Origin: Polymorphobacter fuscus
GTDB taxonomy: Bacteria > Pseudomonadota > Alphaproteobacteria > Sphingomonadales > Sphingomonadaceae
NCBI RefSeq assembly: GCF_011927825.1
Contig: NZ_JAATJI010000001.1
Coordinates: 2,232,001-2,296,000, forward strand
DNA length: 64,000 bases
Reading direction: 5' to 3'
The position numbers and the translations under genes are program-made. Positions 43,442-53,609 of this stretch are shown here, piece after piece. Below the pieces are notes generated by a model that was not told the DNA's origin, did no database searches, and saw only the letters and a list, made by a program, of their open reading frames with translations. Numbering within the stretch: position 1 is the first letter of the stretch; every line of letters starts with the position of its first letter.

Positions 43442-46111
43442 ATGTCACTTCGCATGCTGATCGACGCCCGCCACCCGGAGGAGACCCGGGTCGCCGTCGT
43501 CAACGGACAACGAATCGAGGAATTTGACTTCGAAGCTGCCGACAGGAAGCAGCTGAAAGGCAATATCTATCTCGCCAAGGTCACTCGCGTCGAACCTTCG
43601 CTGCAGGCGGCGTTCGTCGAATATGGCGGCAACCGTCACGGCTTCCTCGCCTTTTCCGAAATTCACCCCGATTACTATCAGATCCCGCGGGAAGACCGCG
43701 AGGCGCTGCTGCGCGAGGAAGCCGAATTCGCCGCCGAGAACGACGACCACCAGGACGACGAACTCGACGAGAATGGCGAGCCCCGCGACGAAGTGCTGGA
43801 AACCGGCGGGCAGAGCGACGAGCCGACCGATGCGCTGCGCCGCAAGCGCCAGTCGCTGCGCCGCCGCTACAAGATCCAGGAAGTCATCCATCGCCGCCAG
43901 GTGCTGCTGATCCAGGTCGTCAAGGAAGAGCGCGGATCAAAGGGCGCGGCGCTGACCACCTATCTGTCGCTCGCCGGCCGCTATTGCGTGCTGATGCCCA
44001 ACACCGCCCATGGTGGCGGCATCAGCCGCAAGATTTCCAATATCGCCGATCGCAAGCGGTTGAAGGCGATCATGGCCGATCTGAAGCTGCCGACCGGCAT
44101 GGGTGCCATCGTCCGCACTGCCGGGTTGAAGCGCTCGTCCGACGATATCCGCCGCGATTTCGATTATCTGACGCGGCTTTGGGATGAGATCCGTGAAAAG
44201 ACGCTGGCAAGTTCGGCGCCGGCGCTGATCCACCAGGATTCGGACCTGATCAAGCGCGCCATCCGCGACATCTATCACCGCGACATCGACCAGGTGCTGG
44301 TCGAAGGCCCCGAAGGCTTTGCCGATGCGTCGCGCTTCATGTCGATGCTGATGCCGGGGCACACGCCCAAGGTCGTCGAATATTCCGACAATGTGCCGCT
44401 GTTCCAGCGTTTCGGCGTCGAACAGCAGCTTGAGGGCATGTACCAGCCGGTGGTCCAGCTGAAATCCGGCGGTTACATCGTCATCAACCCGACCGAGGCA
44501 CTGGTGTCGATCGACATCAACTCGGGCCGCTCGACGCGCGAATATGGCATCGAGGAAACGGCGACCAAGACCAACCTGGAAGCCGCCGAGGAAATCGGCC
44601 GGCAGTTGCGCCTGCGCGACATGGCCGGGCTGGTGGTCATCGATTTCATCGACATGGAAGTCGGCGCCAACAACCGCCGCGTCGAAAAGGCGATGAAGGA
44701 CGCGCTGCGGCATGACCGGGCGCGCGTCCAGATCGGCCGCATTTCGGCGTTCGGGTTGCTCGAAATGAGCCGTCAGCGGCTGCGCACCGGTATTCTGGAA
44801 GCCTCCACCCATATCTGCCCGATGTGCGAAGGCACCGGCATGGTCCGGTCGGTGGCATCCGCTGCCCTCGCTGCCCTTCGCGCGCTGGAGGCCGAGGCCC
44901 TGCGCGGCCGCGCATCGGACTTCACGCTGCGCGCCGGCGACGAAGTTGCGGTTTATATCCTCAACCGCAAGCGCATCGAGCTCGCCGAGCTGGAAGAACT
45001 TTACGGGGTGACGATCGTCACCGTGCCCGACGAATCGCTGATCGGGCCGAACTTTGCCATCGATGCCGGCGGTCCGCCGCCGACCAAGAAGGTCGAAATG
45101 CGGGCGCTGCCGGTGCCGGTGCGGATCGAGGATGACCCCGACGACGACATCGCCGAAGGTGACGACGAGGCCGGCGAGGACCGTCCGCAGGGCGAACGCG
45201 CCGAACGTGGCGACCGCAACGAACGCGGTGGCCGCAACAAGCGCCGTCGCCGCGGCGGCCGCAACGGCCGTGAGGAGGGTTCCGCAGATGCTCCGGTGGA
45301 CGAGGGCGGCGACGCGCCGGCGGACGTCGAGGATGACGTCGAAGTGGTGGCGAAGGCCGACGAAAGCCCGGCCGAAATCGAGGCACGCGGCAACCGCGAA
45401 CGCAGCGACCGCAAGCGTCGCCGCCGCGGCCGTCGTGGCAAGCGTGACGGGGCACCGGTGACCGAAACCGGCGAGACCGCAGCCGCCGTTCCGGCGGCAG
45501 CAGCCGAGGTCCCGGTGGCCGAAAGCCCCGCCGCTGACGCCGTCGAGGCAGCGCCCAAGCCCAAGCGCAGCCGTCGTCGCAAGGCCGATGTCGAAGGCGT
45601 GCCCGATCTCGCTGCCGCTGAAGTCGCCGAAGCGCAGGCTGAGGAGCCGGCGGCGGCGCCGGAGCCAGCTGAGGACGTGGCTGACGCCGTTGCGGAACCC
45701 AAGGCCAAGGGATCGCGCAAGCGCCCCAGCAAGACGCGCGCCGCACCGGCTGCGGCAGCGCCGGCAGCGAAGCCCGCGGCCAAGGCCAAGGCGGCTGCTG
45801 CACCGGCTGCGGTCACCGTCGCGCCCGAACCGGTCGCGGAAGCCAAGCCCAAGCGCGCGCCGCGCAAGGCGAAGGCCGAAGCGGCAACGCCCGAGGTAGC
45901 GCCGGCGACCAAGGCAACCGAGGCGGACCCGGTGCCCGTCAAGCCGAAGCGCCGGGCCAAGGCTGCCACCACTCCCGAAGCGGTCGCAGCGCCGGTGCCC
46001 GATGCACCAGCCGAGGCTGCGCCTGCCGCCGAGCCTGCCACGCCCGATGCTACGGACGCGGGCTCGACCGGCCCGGCGCGCAAGGGCTGGTGGCAACGCA
46101 CGTTCGGTTGA
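43442..46111 (+). CDS. rne: Ribonuclease E/G family endoribonuclease
   Basis: An 889-residue RNase E. The N-terminal half contains the S1 fold with an acidic insertion (NDDHQDDELDENGEPRDE), the 5'-sensor and catalytic DNase I-like region with VSIDINSG and VVIDFIDM holding the two catalytic Asp, and the Zn-link CPMCEGTG. The C-terminal 370 residues are disordered: Arg-rich clusters (NKRRRRGGRNGRE, DRKRRRRGRRGKRDG), then long Ala/Pro/Glu/Lys stretches, and end GWWQRTFG. That tail binds RNA and degradosome partners. The ATG at 43442 has GGAG about seven bases before it. The N-terminal SLRMLIDARHPEETRVAVVNG is characteristic of alphaproteobacterial RNase E. Confidence 0.95.
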   Translation: MSLRMLIDARHPEETRVAVVNGQRIEEFDFEAADRKQLKGNIYLAKVTRVEPSLQAAFVEYGGNRHGFLAFSEIHPDYYQIPREDREALLREEAEFAAENDDHQDDELDENGEPRDEVLETGGQSDEPTDALRRKRQSLRRRYKIQEVIHRRQVLLIQVVKEERGSKGAALTTYLSLAGRYCVLMPNTAHGGGISRKISNIADRKRLKAIMADLKLPTGMGAIVRTAGLKRSSDDIRRDFDYLTRLWDEIREKTLASSAPALIHQDSDLIKRAIRDIYHRDIDQVLVEGPEGFADASRFMSMLMPGHTPKVVEYSDNVPLFQRFGVEQQLEGMYQPVVQLKSGGYIVINPTEALVSIDINSGRSTREYGIEETATKTNLEAAEEIGRQLRLRDMAGLVVIDFIDMEVGANNRRVEKAMKDALRHDRARVQIGRISAFGLLEMSRQRLRTGILEASTHICPMCEGTGMVRSVASAALAALRALEAEALRGRASDFTLRAGDEVAVYILNRKRIELAELEELYGVTIVTVPDESLIGPNFAIDAGGPPPTKKVEMRALPVPVRIEDDPDDDIAEGDDEAGEDRPQGERAERGDRNERGGRNKRRRRGGRNGREEGSADAPVDEGGDAPADVEDDVEVVAKADESPAEIEARGNRERSDRKRRRRGRRGKRDGAPVTETGETAAAVPAAAAEVPVAESPAADAVEAAPKPKRSRRRKADVEGVPDLAAAEVAEAQAEEPAAAPEPAEDVADAVAEPKAKGSRKRPSKTRAAPAAAAPAAKPAAKAKAAAAPAAVTVAPEPVAEAKPKRAPRKAKAEAATPEVAPATKATEADPVPVKPKRRAKAATTPEAVAAPVPDAPAEAAPAAEPATPDATDAGSTGPARKGWWQRTFG

Positions 46112-46129
46112 CGCCGACAGGTCTGTGCT

Positions 46130-46150
46130 CCCCGGCCCGAGCGGCCGGGG
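46130..46150 (+). terminator. Terminator-like hairpin after rne
   Basis: CCCCGGCC-CGAGC-GGCCGGGG, a perfect 8-bp GC stem starting 19 bases after the rne stop, with no U tract. It separates rne from the cobA/cys operon. Confidence 0.5.
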
Positions 46151-46271
46151 GGCCGGACGACCGCGACCAATTCCCAATCGCGTCATGGGGAAACTCGACT
46201 TCATCATGGCCAAGAAAGCGTTGCAGCGCAGCATCTGGCGCTGCCGGCCCCAAGCGGCCTAAGTCCGCGCA

Positions 46272-47063
46272 ATGACAATTGCCGACAAATCTGCCGCTGC
46301 GACCGGCCGGGTGATCCTGGTCGGCGCCGGCCCAGGCGCCGCCGATCTGTTGACGCTGCGCGCCGCGCGCGCGCTCGCCGCCGCCGATGTCGTCGTCCAT
46401 GATGGTCTTGTCGGCGCCGATGTCATGGCGATGGTGCCGGCCGGTGCCCGGCTGGTGTCGGTCGCCAAGCGCCGCGACCGCCACACCATGCAGCAAGCCG
46501 ATATCGGTGCGTTGCTGGTCCGCGAGGCGCAGGCCGGCCATGTCGTGGTGCGGCTGAAGGGCGGCGACCCATTCATCTTCGGTCGTGGCGGCGAGGAAGT
46601 CAGTGCCTGCAACGCCGCCGGCATCGCGGTCGAGGTCATCCCCGGTGTCTCGGCGGCGCTGGGCGGCGCGGCAGCGGCGCTGATGCCGCTGACGCATCGC
46701 GACCATGCCTCGATCGTCTCCTTTGTCGCCGGCGAATGCCGTGGCCTTGCCGACCAGAATTGGGTCGGCCTTGCCGGCAAAGGACGGACGCTGGTGATCT
46801 ACATGGGCGTCACCGGTGCTGATCGCATCGCCGAAAAACTGATCGGCGATGGCCTGGCCCCCGACACGCCTGTTGCCATTCTCGAACGTGCCACGCTCGC
46901 CGACATGCGGGTGCTGCGCGCCTGCCTTGCCGATCTCGGTGGGCTGGTGGCACGCGAAGCTGTCATTTCCCCGGCGCTGATCATCGTCGGCGATGTTGCA
47001 ACCCTGGGCGCCGATGCGGCGCTCACCCAGATCACGAAGGCCCTGCCATGCCCAATATCCTGA
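46272..47063 (+). CDS. cobA: Uroporphyrinogen-III C-methyltransferase
   Basis: A 263-residue SUMT that adds two SAM methyl groups to uroporphyrinogen III to make precorrin-2, here for the sirohaem of sulfite reductase. Signatures are VGAGPGAADLLTLRAARAL, VVHDGLV, VRLKGGDPFIFGRGGEE, VIPGVSAALGGAAAALMPLTHRD. There is no CysG-type dehydrogenase/chelatase domain, so sirohaem completion depends on another gene not in the window. It heads the sulfite-reduction operon and overlaps the DUF2849 gene by 16 bases. Confidence 0.94.
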   Translation: MTIADKSAAATGRVILVGAGPGAADLLTLRAARALAAADVVVHDGLVGADVMAMVPAGARLVSVAKRRDRHTMQQADIGALLVREAQAGHVVVRLKGGDPFIFGRGGEEVSACNAAGIAVEVIPGVSAALGGAAAALMPLTHRDHASIVSFVAGECRGLADQNWVGLAGKGRTLVIYMGVTGADRIAEKLIGDGLAPDTPVAILERATLADMRVLRACLADLGGLVAREAVISPALIIVGDVATLGADAALTQITKALPCPIS

Positions 47064-47334
47064 CCGGCAATCGGCTCGAAACCGGCGATGTCCTGTACTG
47101 GGACGGCGCCGACTGGAGCACCCGCATCGCCGATGCCGCCGAGATCGGCGCAGAAGGCGAGCCGCTGCTTGCCCGGCTGATCGCCGAGGAACGCATCAAC
47201 GACCCCGTGCTCATTCCCGTCACCGGCAGCGCCGGCAACTGGATGCCCACCACCACCCGCGAGCGCGTTCGCGCCTCCGGCCCCAGCGTCCGCGCCGACC
47301 TGGCGCGCGGCAGCCTTTCTGTGGAAGCCATCTG

Positions 47335-47335
<1 letters not shown>
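47048..47335 (+). CDS. DUF2849 domain protein
   Basis: A 95-residue DUF2849 protein (NILTGNRLETGDVLYWDGADWSTRIADAA...). It lies between cobA and cysI, overlapping the first by 16 bases and sharing one base with the start codon of the second (TGATG). This position is conserved in alphaproteobacterial sulfate-assimilation operons, which suggests an accessory role in sulfite reduction. It has no signal peptide, no cysteine and no known active site; the fold looks like a small beta-rich domain. Confidence 0.9.
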
Positions 47336-48967
<1,632 letters not shown>

Positions 48968-48975
<8 letters not shown>

Positions 48976-49459
48976 TTTCGACAATCAGGACCAGCAGGCG
49001 GTCGCCGGGGCGCCGTCGCCGGCGCTCGACGACCGTCCGGCACGGCTGCGCTTTCGCGACGATGCGCCCTTCGACAGCCCGATCGCACCGCTTGCCGATT
49101 TCCTCGCCGGCGGCAATTTCGCCGCCGTGCGGATCGAGCCCGGCGATGACGTCCGCGCCCTCCACCCGCATTTCGACCGGCTGAAGCTGGTCGAGGTCGC
49201 GTTCCCCAAGTTCCGCGATGGCCGCGGCTATTCCTCGGCGCGCATCCTGCGCGAGGAAGGCTTTACCGGGGAAATCCGCGCTGCCGGCGATGTGCTCGTC
49301 GACCAGATCGGCTTCATGCGGCGGGTCGGCTTCGACAGTTTCGCGCCCGATGTGCCGCTCAACCTCAAGGTCGTCCAGGCGACGCTCGATCGCTACCCCT
49401 ATGTCTATATGAAGTCGTCCGACGGCAAACCGCCGGTCTGGGCGCTGCGGCATGGCTAG
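48968..49459 (+). CDS. DUF934 domain protein
   Basis: A 163-residue DUF934 protein (DFLAGGNFAAVRIEPGDDV, VEVAFPKFRDGRGYSSARILREEGFTGEIRAAGDVLVDQIGFMRRVGFDSF). It overlaps cysI by eight bases and cysH by eight bases, a fixed position in alphaproteobacterial and pseudomonad sulfur-assimilation operons. The GRGYS-x2-R-x-LRE motif is its conserved centre. It is thought of as an oxidoreductase accessory protein, but no activity is established. Confidence 0.9.
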
Positions 49460-50201
49460 CACGGCGGCCGCACCGGCACGCCAGGTCGACGCCATCGACA
49501 CGGCGCCGCCCTTCACCCTGCCCGATGTGGCACGGTTGACGGCGAAATATGCCGGCGTCGCCACCGAAGCCATGCTCGCCGACCTGCTCGCCGGGGAATT
49601 GCGCGGGCGGGTGGCTGCCGTATCGTCGTTCGGCAGCGAATCGGCAGTGCTGCTCGACATGGTCGCCGCCGTCGACAAGGACGTGCCCGTGATCTTCGTC
49701 AACACGCAGAAGATCTTCGGCGAAACCCTCGCCTATCGCGATACGCTCGCCGAGCAACTGGGGTTCACTGACCTGCGCGTCTATCGCCCTGACCCCCGGC
49801 TGCTCGCGGCCAAGGATGCGACGAGCCTGCGCTGGAGCTATGACCCCGATGGCTGCTGCGACCTCAGAAAGGTGGAGCCGTTGCGCCGGGCGCTGGCACC
49901 GTTCGACGCATGGATTTCGGGGCGCAAGGGTTTCCAGGGCAAGACCCGCGCCGCGCTGCCGCGCTTCGAGCTCGATGAGGGTCGGTTGAAGGTCAACCCG
50001 CTAGCCGACTGGACCCGCGACGCCATCGACGCGGCGTTCACCGCCCGCAAGCTGCCGCGCCACCCGCTGGAGGCGCAGGGCTATCCCAGCGTCGGCTGCG
50101 TGCCGTGCACATCGCAGGTGCAGCCGGGCGAAGACCCCCGTGCCGGGCGCTGGCGCGGGTGGGACAAGACCGAATGCGGGATTCACGACCCGGTGTTCTG
50201 A
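49452..50201 (+). CDS. cysH: Adenylyl-/phosphoadenylyl-sulfate reductase
   Basis: A 249-residue thioredoxin-dependent reductase making sulfite from activated sulfate. The PP-loop is AVSSFGSESAVLLDMVA, substrate residues are in WISGRKGFQGKTR, and the catalytic Cys is in TECGIHD near the C-terminus. The cysteine pairs DGCCDLRK and VGCVPC are the ligands of a 4Fe-4S cluster that marks the APS reductase type rather than the enteric PAPS type. It is the last gene of cobA-DUF2849-cysI-DUF934-cysH. Confidence 0.94.
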   Translation: MASTAAAPARQVDAIDTAPPFTLPDVARLTAKYAGVATEAMLADLLAGELRGRVAAVSSFGSESAVLLDMVAAVDKDVPVIFVNTQKIFGETLAYRDTLAEQLGFTDLRVYRPDPRLLAAKDATSLRWSYDPDGCCDLRKVEPLRRALAPFDAWISGRKGFQGKTRAALPRFELDEGRLKVNPLADWTRDAIDAAFTARKLPRHPLEAQGYPSVGCVPCTSQVQPGEDPRAGRWRGWDKTECGIHDPVF

Positions 50202-50232
50202 CGACCGGGGCTTGGGCGCCGGACTCCGATTC

Positions 50233-50913
50233 TCAGACCGACAACAACCGATGCTTGCCGTTGTCGAAGCGGTGATAGGGGATCGGCCGGTCCGGCTCCT
50301 CGTCCCGTGCCGCGACTTCGGCAAGGATGGCGCGGGTGATCGATGGCAGGTCGAGTGCCGCCGCCGCGTCCCAGTCGAACCAGGCGATTTCATCGAGTTC
50401 GCCGCTACCGGCGCCGGGATCGACGCTGGCCAGATGCTCGGCATCGACGGTGAAGAAGCGGGCATCGAAACGCCGGGTGCGTGCCGGTGGGGTGATGGCA
50501 CGGGCGACGAAGCGCAGCGGCGCCAGGTCGGGCAAATGGCCGGTGGCGAGAAAGTCGCGCCATTCCGGGCTGCGGGTCGCGGCACGGCCTTTCTGCCCCA
50601 CGATCAGTCCGGTTTCTTCGAAGGTTTCGCGGATGGCGGTGGCGGCAAGGGCGCGGGCGCGCGGCATGGCGCAGGTGCGCGACAGCGCATCGGCGACACC
50701 GGGGGCGAGGTCGGACGCTGCCTTTACCCGGAAATCGGCCGGGTGGATGCGGCCGCCGGGGAACACCCATTTGTCGGGCATGAAGGCATGGCCACCGACG
50801 CGCCGCCCCATCAGCACCCGCGGCCGCGGCCCGTCGCGGCGGATGACGAGCAGCGTTGCCGCATCGCGCGGGCGGATGTGCGGCAGGGCGCGGTCGGGCA
50901 GGTCGTCGATCAT
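50233..50913 (-). CDS. NUDIX hydrolase
   Basis: A 226-residue NUDIX protein. The NUDIX box is split by a long insertion: GGHAFMPDKWVFPGGRIHPAD, then about 30 residues, then AATAIRETFEETGLIVG with the metal-binding Glu residues. AATLLVIRRDGPRPRVLMGRR is the first strand. The C-terminal SGELDEIAWFDWDAAAALDLPSIT belongs to the substrate lid. This arrangement is seen in the CoA/NUDT7-8 and NUDT19 group, but the substrate is not certain. It may be cotranscribed with the flavin oxidoreductase gene 44 bases upstream. Confidence 0.85.
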   Translation of the reverse strand: MIDDLPDRALPHIRPRDAATLLVIRRDGPRPRVLMGRRVGGHAFMPDKWVFPGGRIHPADFRVKAASDLAPGVADALSRTCAMPRARALAATAIRETFEETGLIVGQKGRAATRSPEWRDFLATGHLPDLAPLRFVARAITPPARTRRFDARFFTVDAEHLASVDPGAGSGELDEIAWFDWDAAAALDLPSITRAILAEVAARDEEPDRPIPYHRFDNGKHRLLSV

Positions 50914-50957
50914 CGCGACGAGCCTATGCGCGAACTCCTGCCGCGTCCCCTCGCCTT

Positions 50958-52058
50958 TTAGACCAGCGTCGCCAGCGCCGATCGGTCGAAGTCCTTCAGC
51001 TCGTCCATCCGGCCATCGCGAACCTTCAAGGCCCAGTCGGGATCGACGATCAGCGCGCGGCCGACGCCGACCAGGTCGAACTCCTCGCGGTCGAGGCGTT
51101 CGAGCAGATTGTCGATGCTGGCGGGCTGCGACGCCTCGCCGCCGAAGCCGGCGATGAATTCGCCCGACAGGCCGACGCTGCCGACGGTGATCGTCGGCAC
51201 GCCTGTGATCTTCTTGGCCCAGCCGGCAAAGTTGAGGCCCTCGTCGCCGTCGATCTCGGGGAATTCGGGTTCCCAGAAGCGCCGCTGCGAGCAGTGGAGG
51301 ATGTCGGCGCCGGCATCGACCAGCGGCGTCAGCCACTCGGTCAGCTCGGCGGGGTTGGTGGCGACCTTGAAGCCGTAATCCTGCTGCTTCCACTGCGAAA
51401 TTCGGATGATGACCGGGAAATCGGGGCCGACTTCGGCGCGCACGGCGGCCAATATGTCGGCGGCGAAGCGGGCGCGCTCGGCGATCGTCGGGCCGTTGTA
51501 GCGGTCGTCGCGGGCGTTGGTGCCGGTCCAGAAGAACTGGTCGATGAGATAGCCATGGGCGCCGTGCAGCTCGACGGCGTCGAAGCCGAGGCGCTTGGCA
51601 TCGCCGGCGGCGCGGGCGAAGGCGGCGATGGCGTCGGCAACGTCGCTGTCGGCCATCGCCTTGCCCCAGGGCTTGCCGGGCTTGAACAGGCCGGAGGGCG
51701 ATTCCTGCTCGGGCGGCGTCTTGTTGGCGTGGTTGATCGCGGCGCCGACATGCCACAGCTGCGGCGCGATCAGGCCATGGCCGGCATGGGTTTCGGTGAC
51801 GACCTTGCCCCAGCCGGGCAGCGCGGCGCCGAAGAAATTCGGCACATTGGGGTCGTTGGTCGAGCCGGTGCGCTCGATTCCGGTGCCTTCGGTGACGATC
51901 AGGCCAACTCCGCCTTCGGCACGGCGGCGGTAATAGGCCGCGACATCGTCACCCGGAATGCCATCGGGCGAAAAGCTGCGCGTCATCGGTGCCATGACGA
52001 TGCGGTTGGGCAGCGTCAGGCCCTTCAGCGTGAACGGGCGAAACAGGGAATTGGGCAT
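50958..52058 (-). CDS. Old yellow enzyme family NADH:flavin oxidoreductase
   Basis: A 366-residue FMN TIM barrel of the old yellow enzyme family. Motifs are LPNRIVMAPMTRS, AYYRRRAEGGVGLIVTEGT, PQLWHVGA (the active-site His/Asn region), FARAAGDAKRLGFDAVELHGAHGYLIDQFF with the catalytic Tyr region after it, and VGSVGLSGEFIAGF for the phosphate site. Likely an ene-reductase reducing alpha,beta-unsaturated carbonyls; the physiological substrate is unknown. The ATG at 52058 begins MPNSLFRPF. It diverges from the MATE gene across 190 bases without other genes. Confidence 0.92.
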   Translation of the reverse strand: MPNSLFRPFTLKGLTLPNRIVMAPMTRSFSPDGIPGDDVAAYYRRRAEGGVGLIVTEGTGIERTGSTNDPNVPNFFGAALPGWGKVVTETHAGHGLIAPQLWHVGAAINHANKTPPEQESPSGLFKPGKPWGKAMADSDVADAIAAFARAAGDAKRLGFDAVELHGAHGYLIDQFFWTGTNARDDRYNGPTIAERARFAADILAAVRAEVGPDFPVIIRISQWKQQDYGFKVATNPAELTEWLTPLVDAGADILHCSQRRFWEPEFPEIDGDEGLNFAGWAKKITGVPTITVGSVGLSGEFIAGFGGEASQPASIDNLLERLDREEFDLVGVGRALIVDPDWALKVRDGRMDELKDFDRSALATLV

Positions 52059-52250
52059 GTGCAGGCTCCGGAAATTGGCTTGTTCCGGACCTAGGGCGGG
52101 CCTGTCGCCGCGGCAAGGCAGCGACGGCGCAGATTTTCTTGGGGGCTGGCAAAAGCGGCAGGCCGGTTGTGGGATGGCGGGGCAAGGGGTAAAGCGCGCC
52201 GCCCGCAATCTTGCCGAAAGTCCATTTTCATTTCCAGCCTGTCCACCCCC

Positions 52251-53609
52251 GTGCGCGACGACGGATCGGTCCCGCCCGGCTATGGCCCGCTGTTGCGGCT
52301 GGCCGGGCCGGTGGTGCTGTCGCGCCTCGGCATCATGGCGATGGGGCTGGTCGATGCCGTGGTCGTCGGGCGGCATTCGGCGACGGAACTGGGCTATCAG
52401 GCGCTCGGCTGGGCGCCGACGGCGGTGGTGCTGACGACGTCGATCGGGTTGCTGTCGGGCATCCAGGTGATGACATCGCAGGCGATCGGCGATGGCCGCG
52501 CCGCCGATACCGGCGCCATTCTGCGCCGCGGGATGGGCTATGCGCTGTGGATTGCCGTGGCGGCAGCAGCGCTGCTGTTCTTCCTCGGTGGCCCGGTGAT
52601 GCACAATATCGGGCTCGCGGACGGCCTTGCCGACGGCGCGACGCCGGTGCTGCAGATCCTGTCACTGTCGCTGATCCCGATCCTGATCGGCGATGCCGGC
52701 ATGTTCTGGCTGGAAGCGCACGGCCGCGCCGTTCCCGGCATGGTGGCGATCTGGGCATCGAATGTCGTCAACCTCGTCCTCAACCTGTGGCTGGTGCCGG
52801 GGGACAGCGGTTTTGCCGTGTCGGGCGCCGCGGCCAGCGGCTGGGCGACGTTCGTGTCGCGGCTGGCGTTTCTCGCCATGATCGCGGTGCTGATTCTCGG
52901 CTGGTCGCAGGCGCGGCGGCTGGGGGTGTTCGCGCCGGCGCCGGTCGACAAGCCGGCGGCGGCCGCGATGCGGCGCATCGGCTATGGCGCCTCGCTGAGC
53001 TATTTCACCGAAACCCTGGCCTTTGCCAGCATGTCGATCTTCGCCGGCTGGATCAGCGCCAATGCGGTGGCAAGCTGGGCGACGGTGCTGAATGTCGCCG
53101 CGCTGATCTTCATGGTGCCGCTGGGGCTGGCGACGGCGACCGGCGTGCTGGTGGGCCGCGCCCATGGCGCCGGCGACCCCGCCGGCGTGCGCACGGCGGC
53201 GCGGCGCGGCTTCACCCTGACGACGCTGCTGACGCTGGCCATCTGCATCGGCGTGGCGCTGGGCAACGACCTGATCGCGCAGGCCTATACCCATGACCCG
53301 GCAGTGCAGGCGATGACAGCGGCGGCGTTGCTGCTGTCGTGCCTGTTCTTCATCGCCGATGGCCTGCAGGTGGTCGGCGCCCAGGCGTTGCGGGCGCAAT
53401 CGGACGTCTGGGTGCCGACCTTCACCCATTTTGCCAGCTATCTGCTGGTGATGATGCCGCTCGGCTGGGGCTTTGGCGTGGCGATGGGGCTGGGGGTCAA
53501 CGGCCTGGTCTGGTCGATCATCATTGCGTCGCTGATGTCGGCGACGCTGCTGTGGGGGCGGTTCCTGTTGCTGACGCAGCCTAGCTTCGCAGCGCCTCGA
53601 TCGGGCTGA
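52251..53609 (+). CDS. MATE family multidrug efflux transporter
   Basis: A 452-residue inner-membrane protein with twelve hydrophobic segments in two homologous halves, driven by Na+ or H+. The start LLRLAGPVVLSRLGIMAMGLVDAVVVGRHSATELGYQALGWAP and the second-half start YGASLSYFTETLAFASMSIFAGWISANAVASWA are MATE signatures. The GTG at 52251 is chosen as the start; upstream in-frame sequence is unlike the family. Its 3' end overlaps the convergent ABC permease gene by 29 bases. Confidence 0.9.
   Translation: MRDDGSVPPGYGPLLRLAGPVVLSRLGIMAMGLVDAVVVGRHSATELGYQALGWAPTAVVLTTSIGLLSGIQVMTSQAIGDGRAADTGAILRRGMGYALWIAVAAAALLFFLGGPVMHNIGLADGLADGATPVLQILSLSLIPILIGDAGMFWLEAHGRAVPGMVAIWASNVVNLVLNLWLVPGDSGFAVSGAAASGWATFVSRLAFLAMIAVLILGWSQARRLGVFAPAPVDKPAAAAMRRIGYGASLSYFTETLAFASMSIFAGWISANAVASWATVLNVAALIFMVPLGLATATGVLVGRAHGAGDPAGVRTAARRGFTLTTLLTLAICIGVALGNDLIAQAYTHDPAVQAMTAAALLLSCLFFIADGLQVVGAQALRAQSDVWVPTFTHFASYLLVMMPLGWGFGVAMGLGVNGLVWSIIIASLMSATLLWGRFLLLTQPSFAAPRSG

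Noticed and set aside
44473..46234. Open frames antisense to the rne C-terminal tail
   Set aside because: The Ala/Pro/Lys-rich codons make the other frames stay open; the translations are low-complexity and lack any domain.
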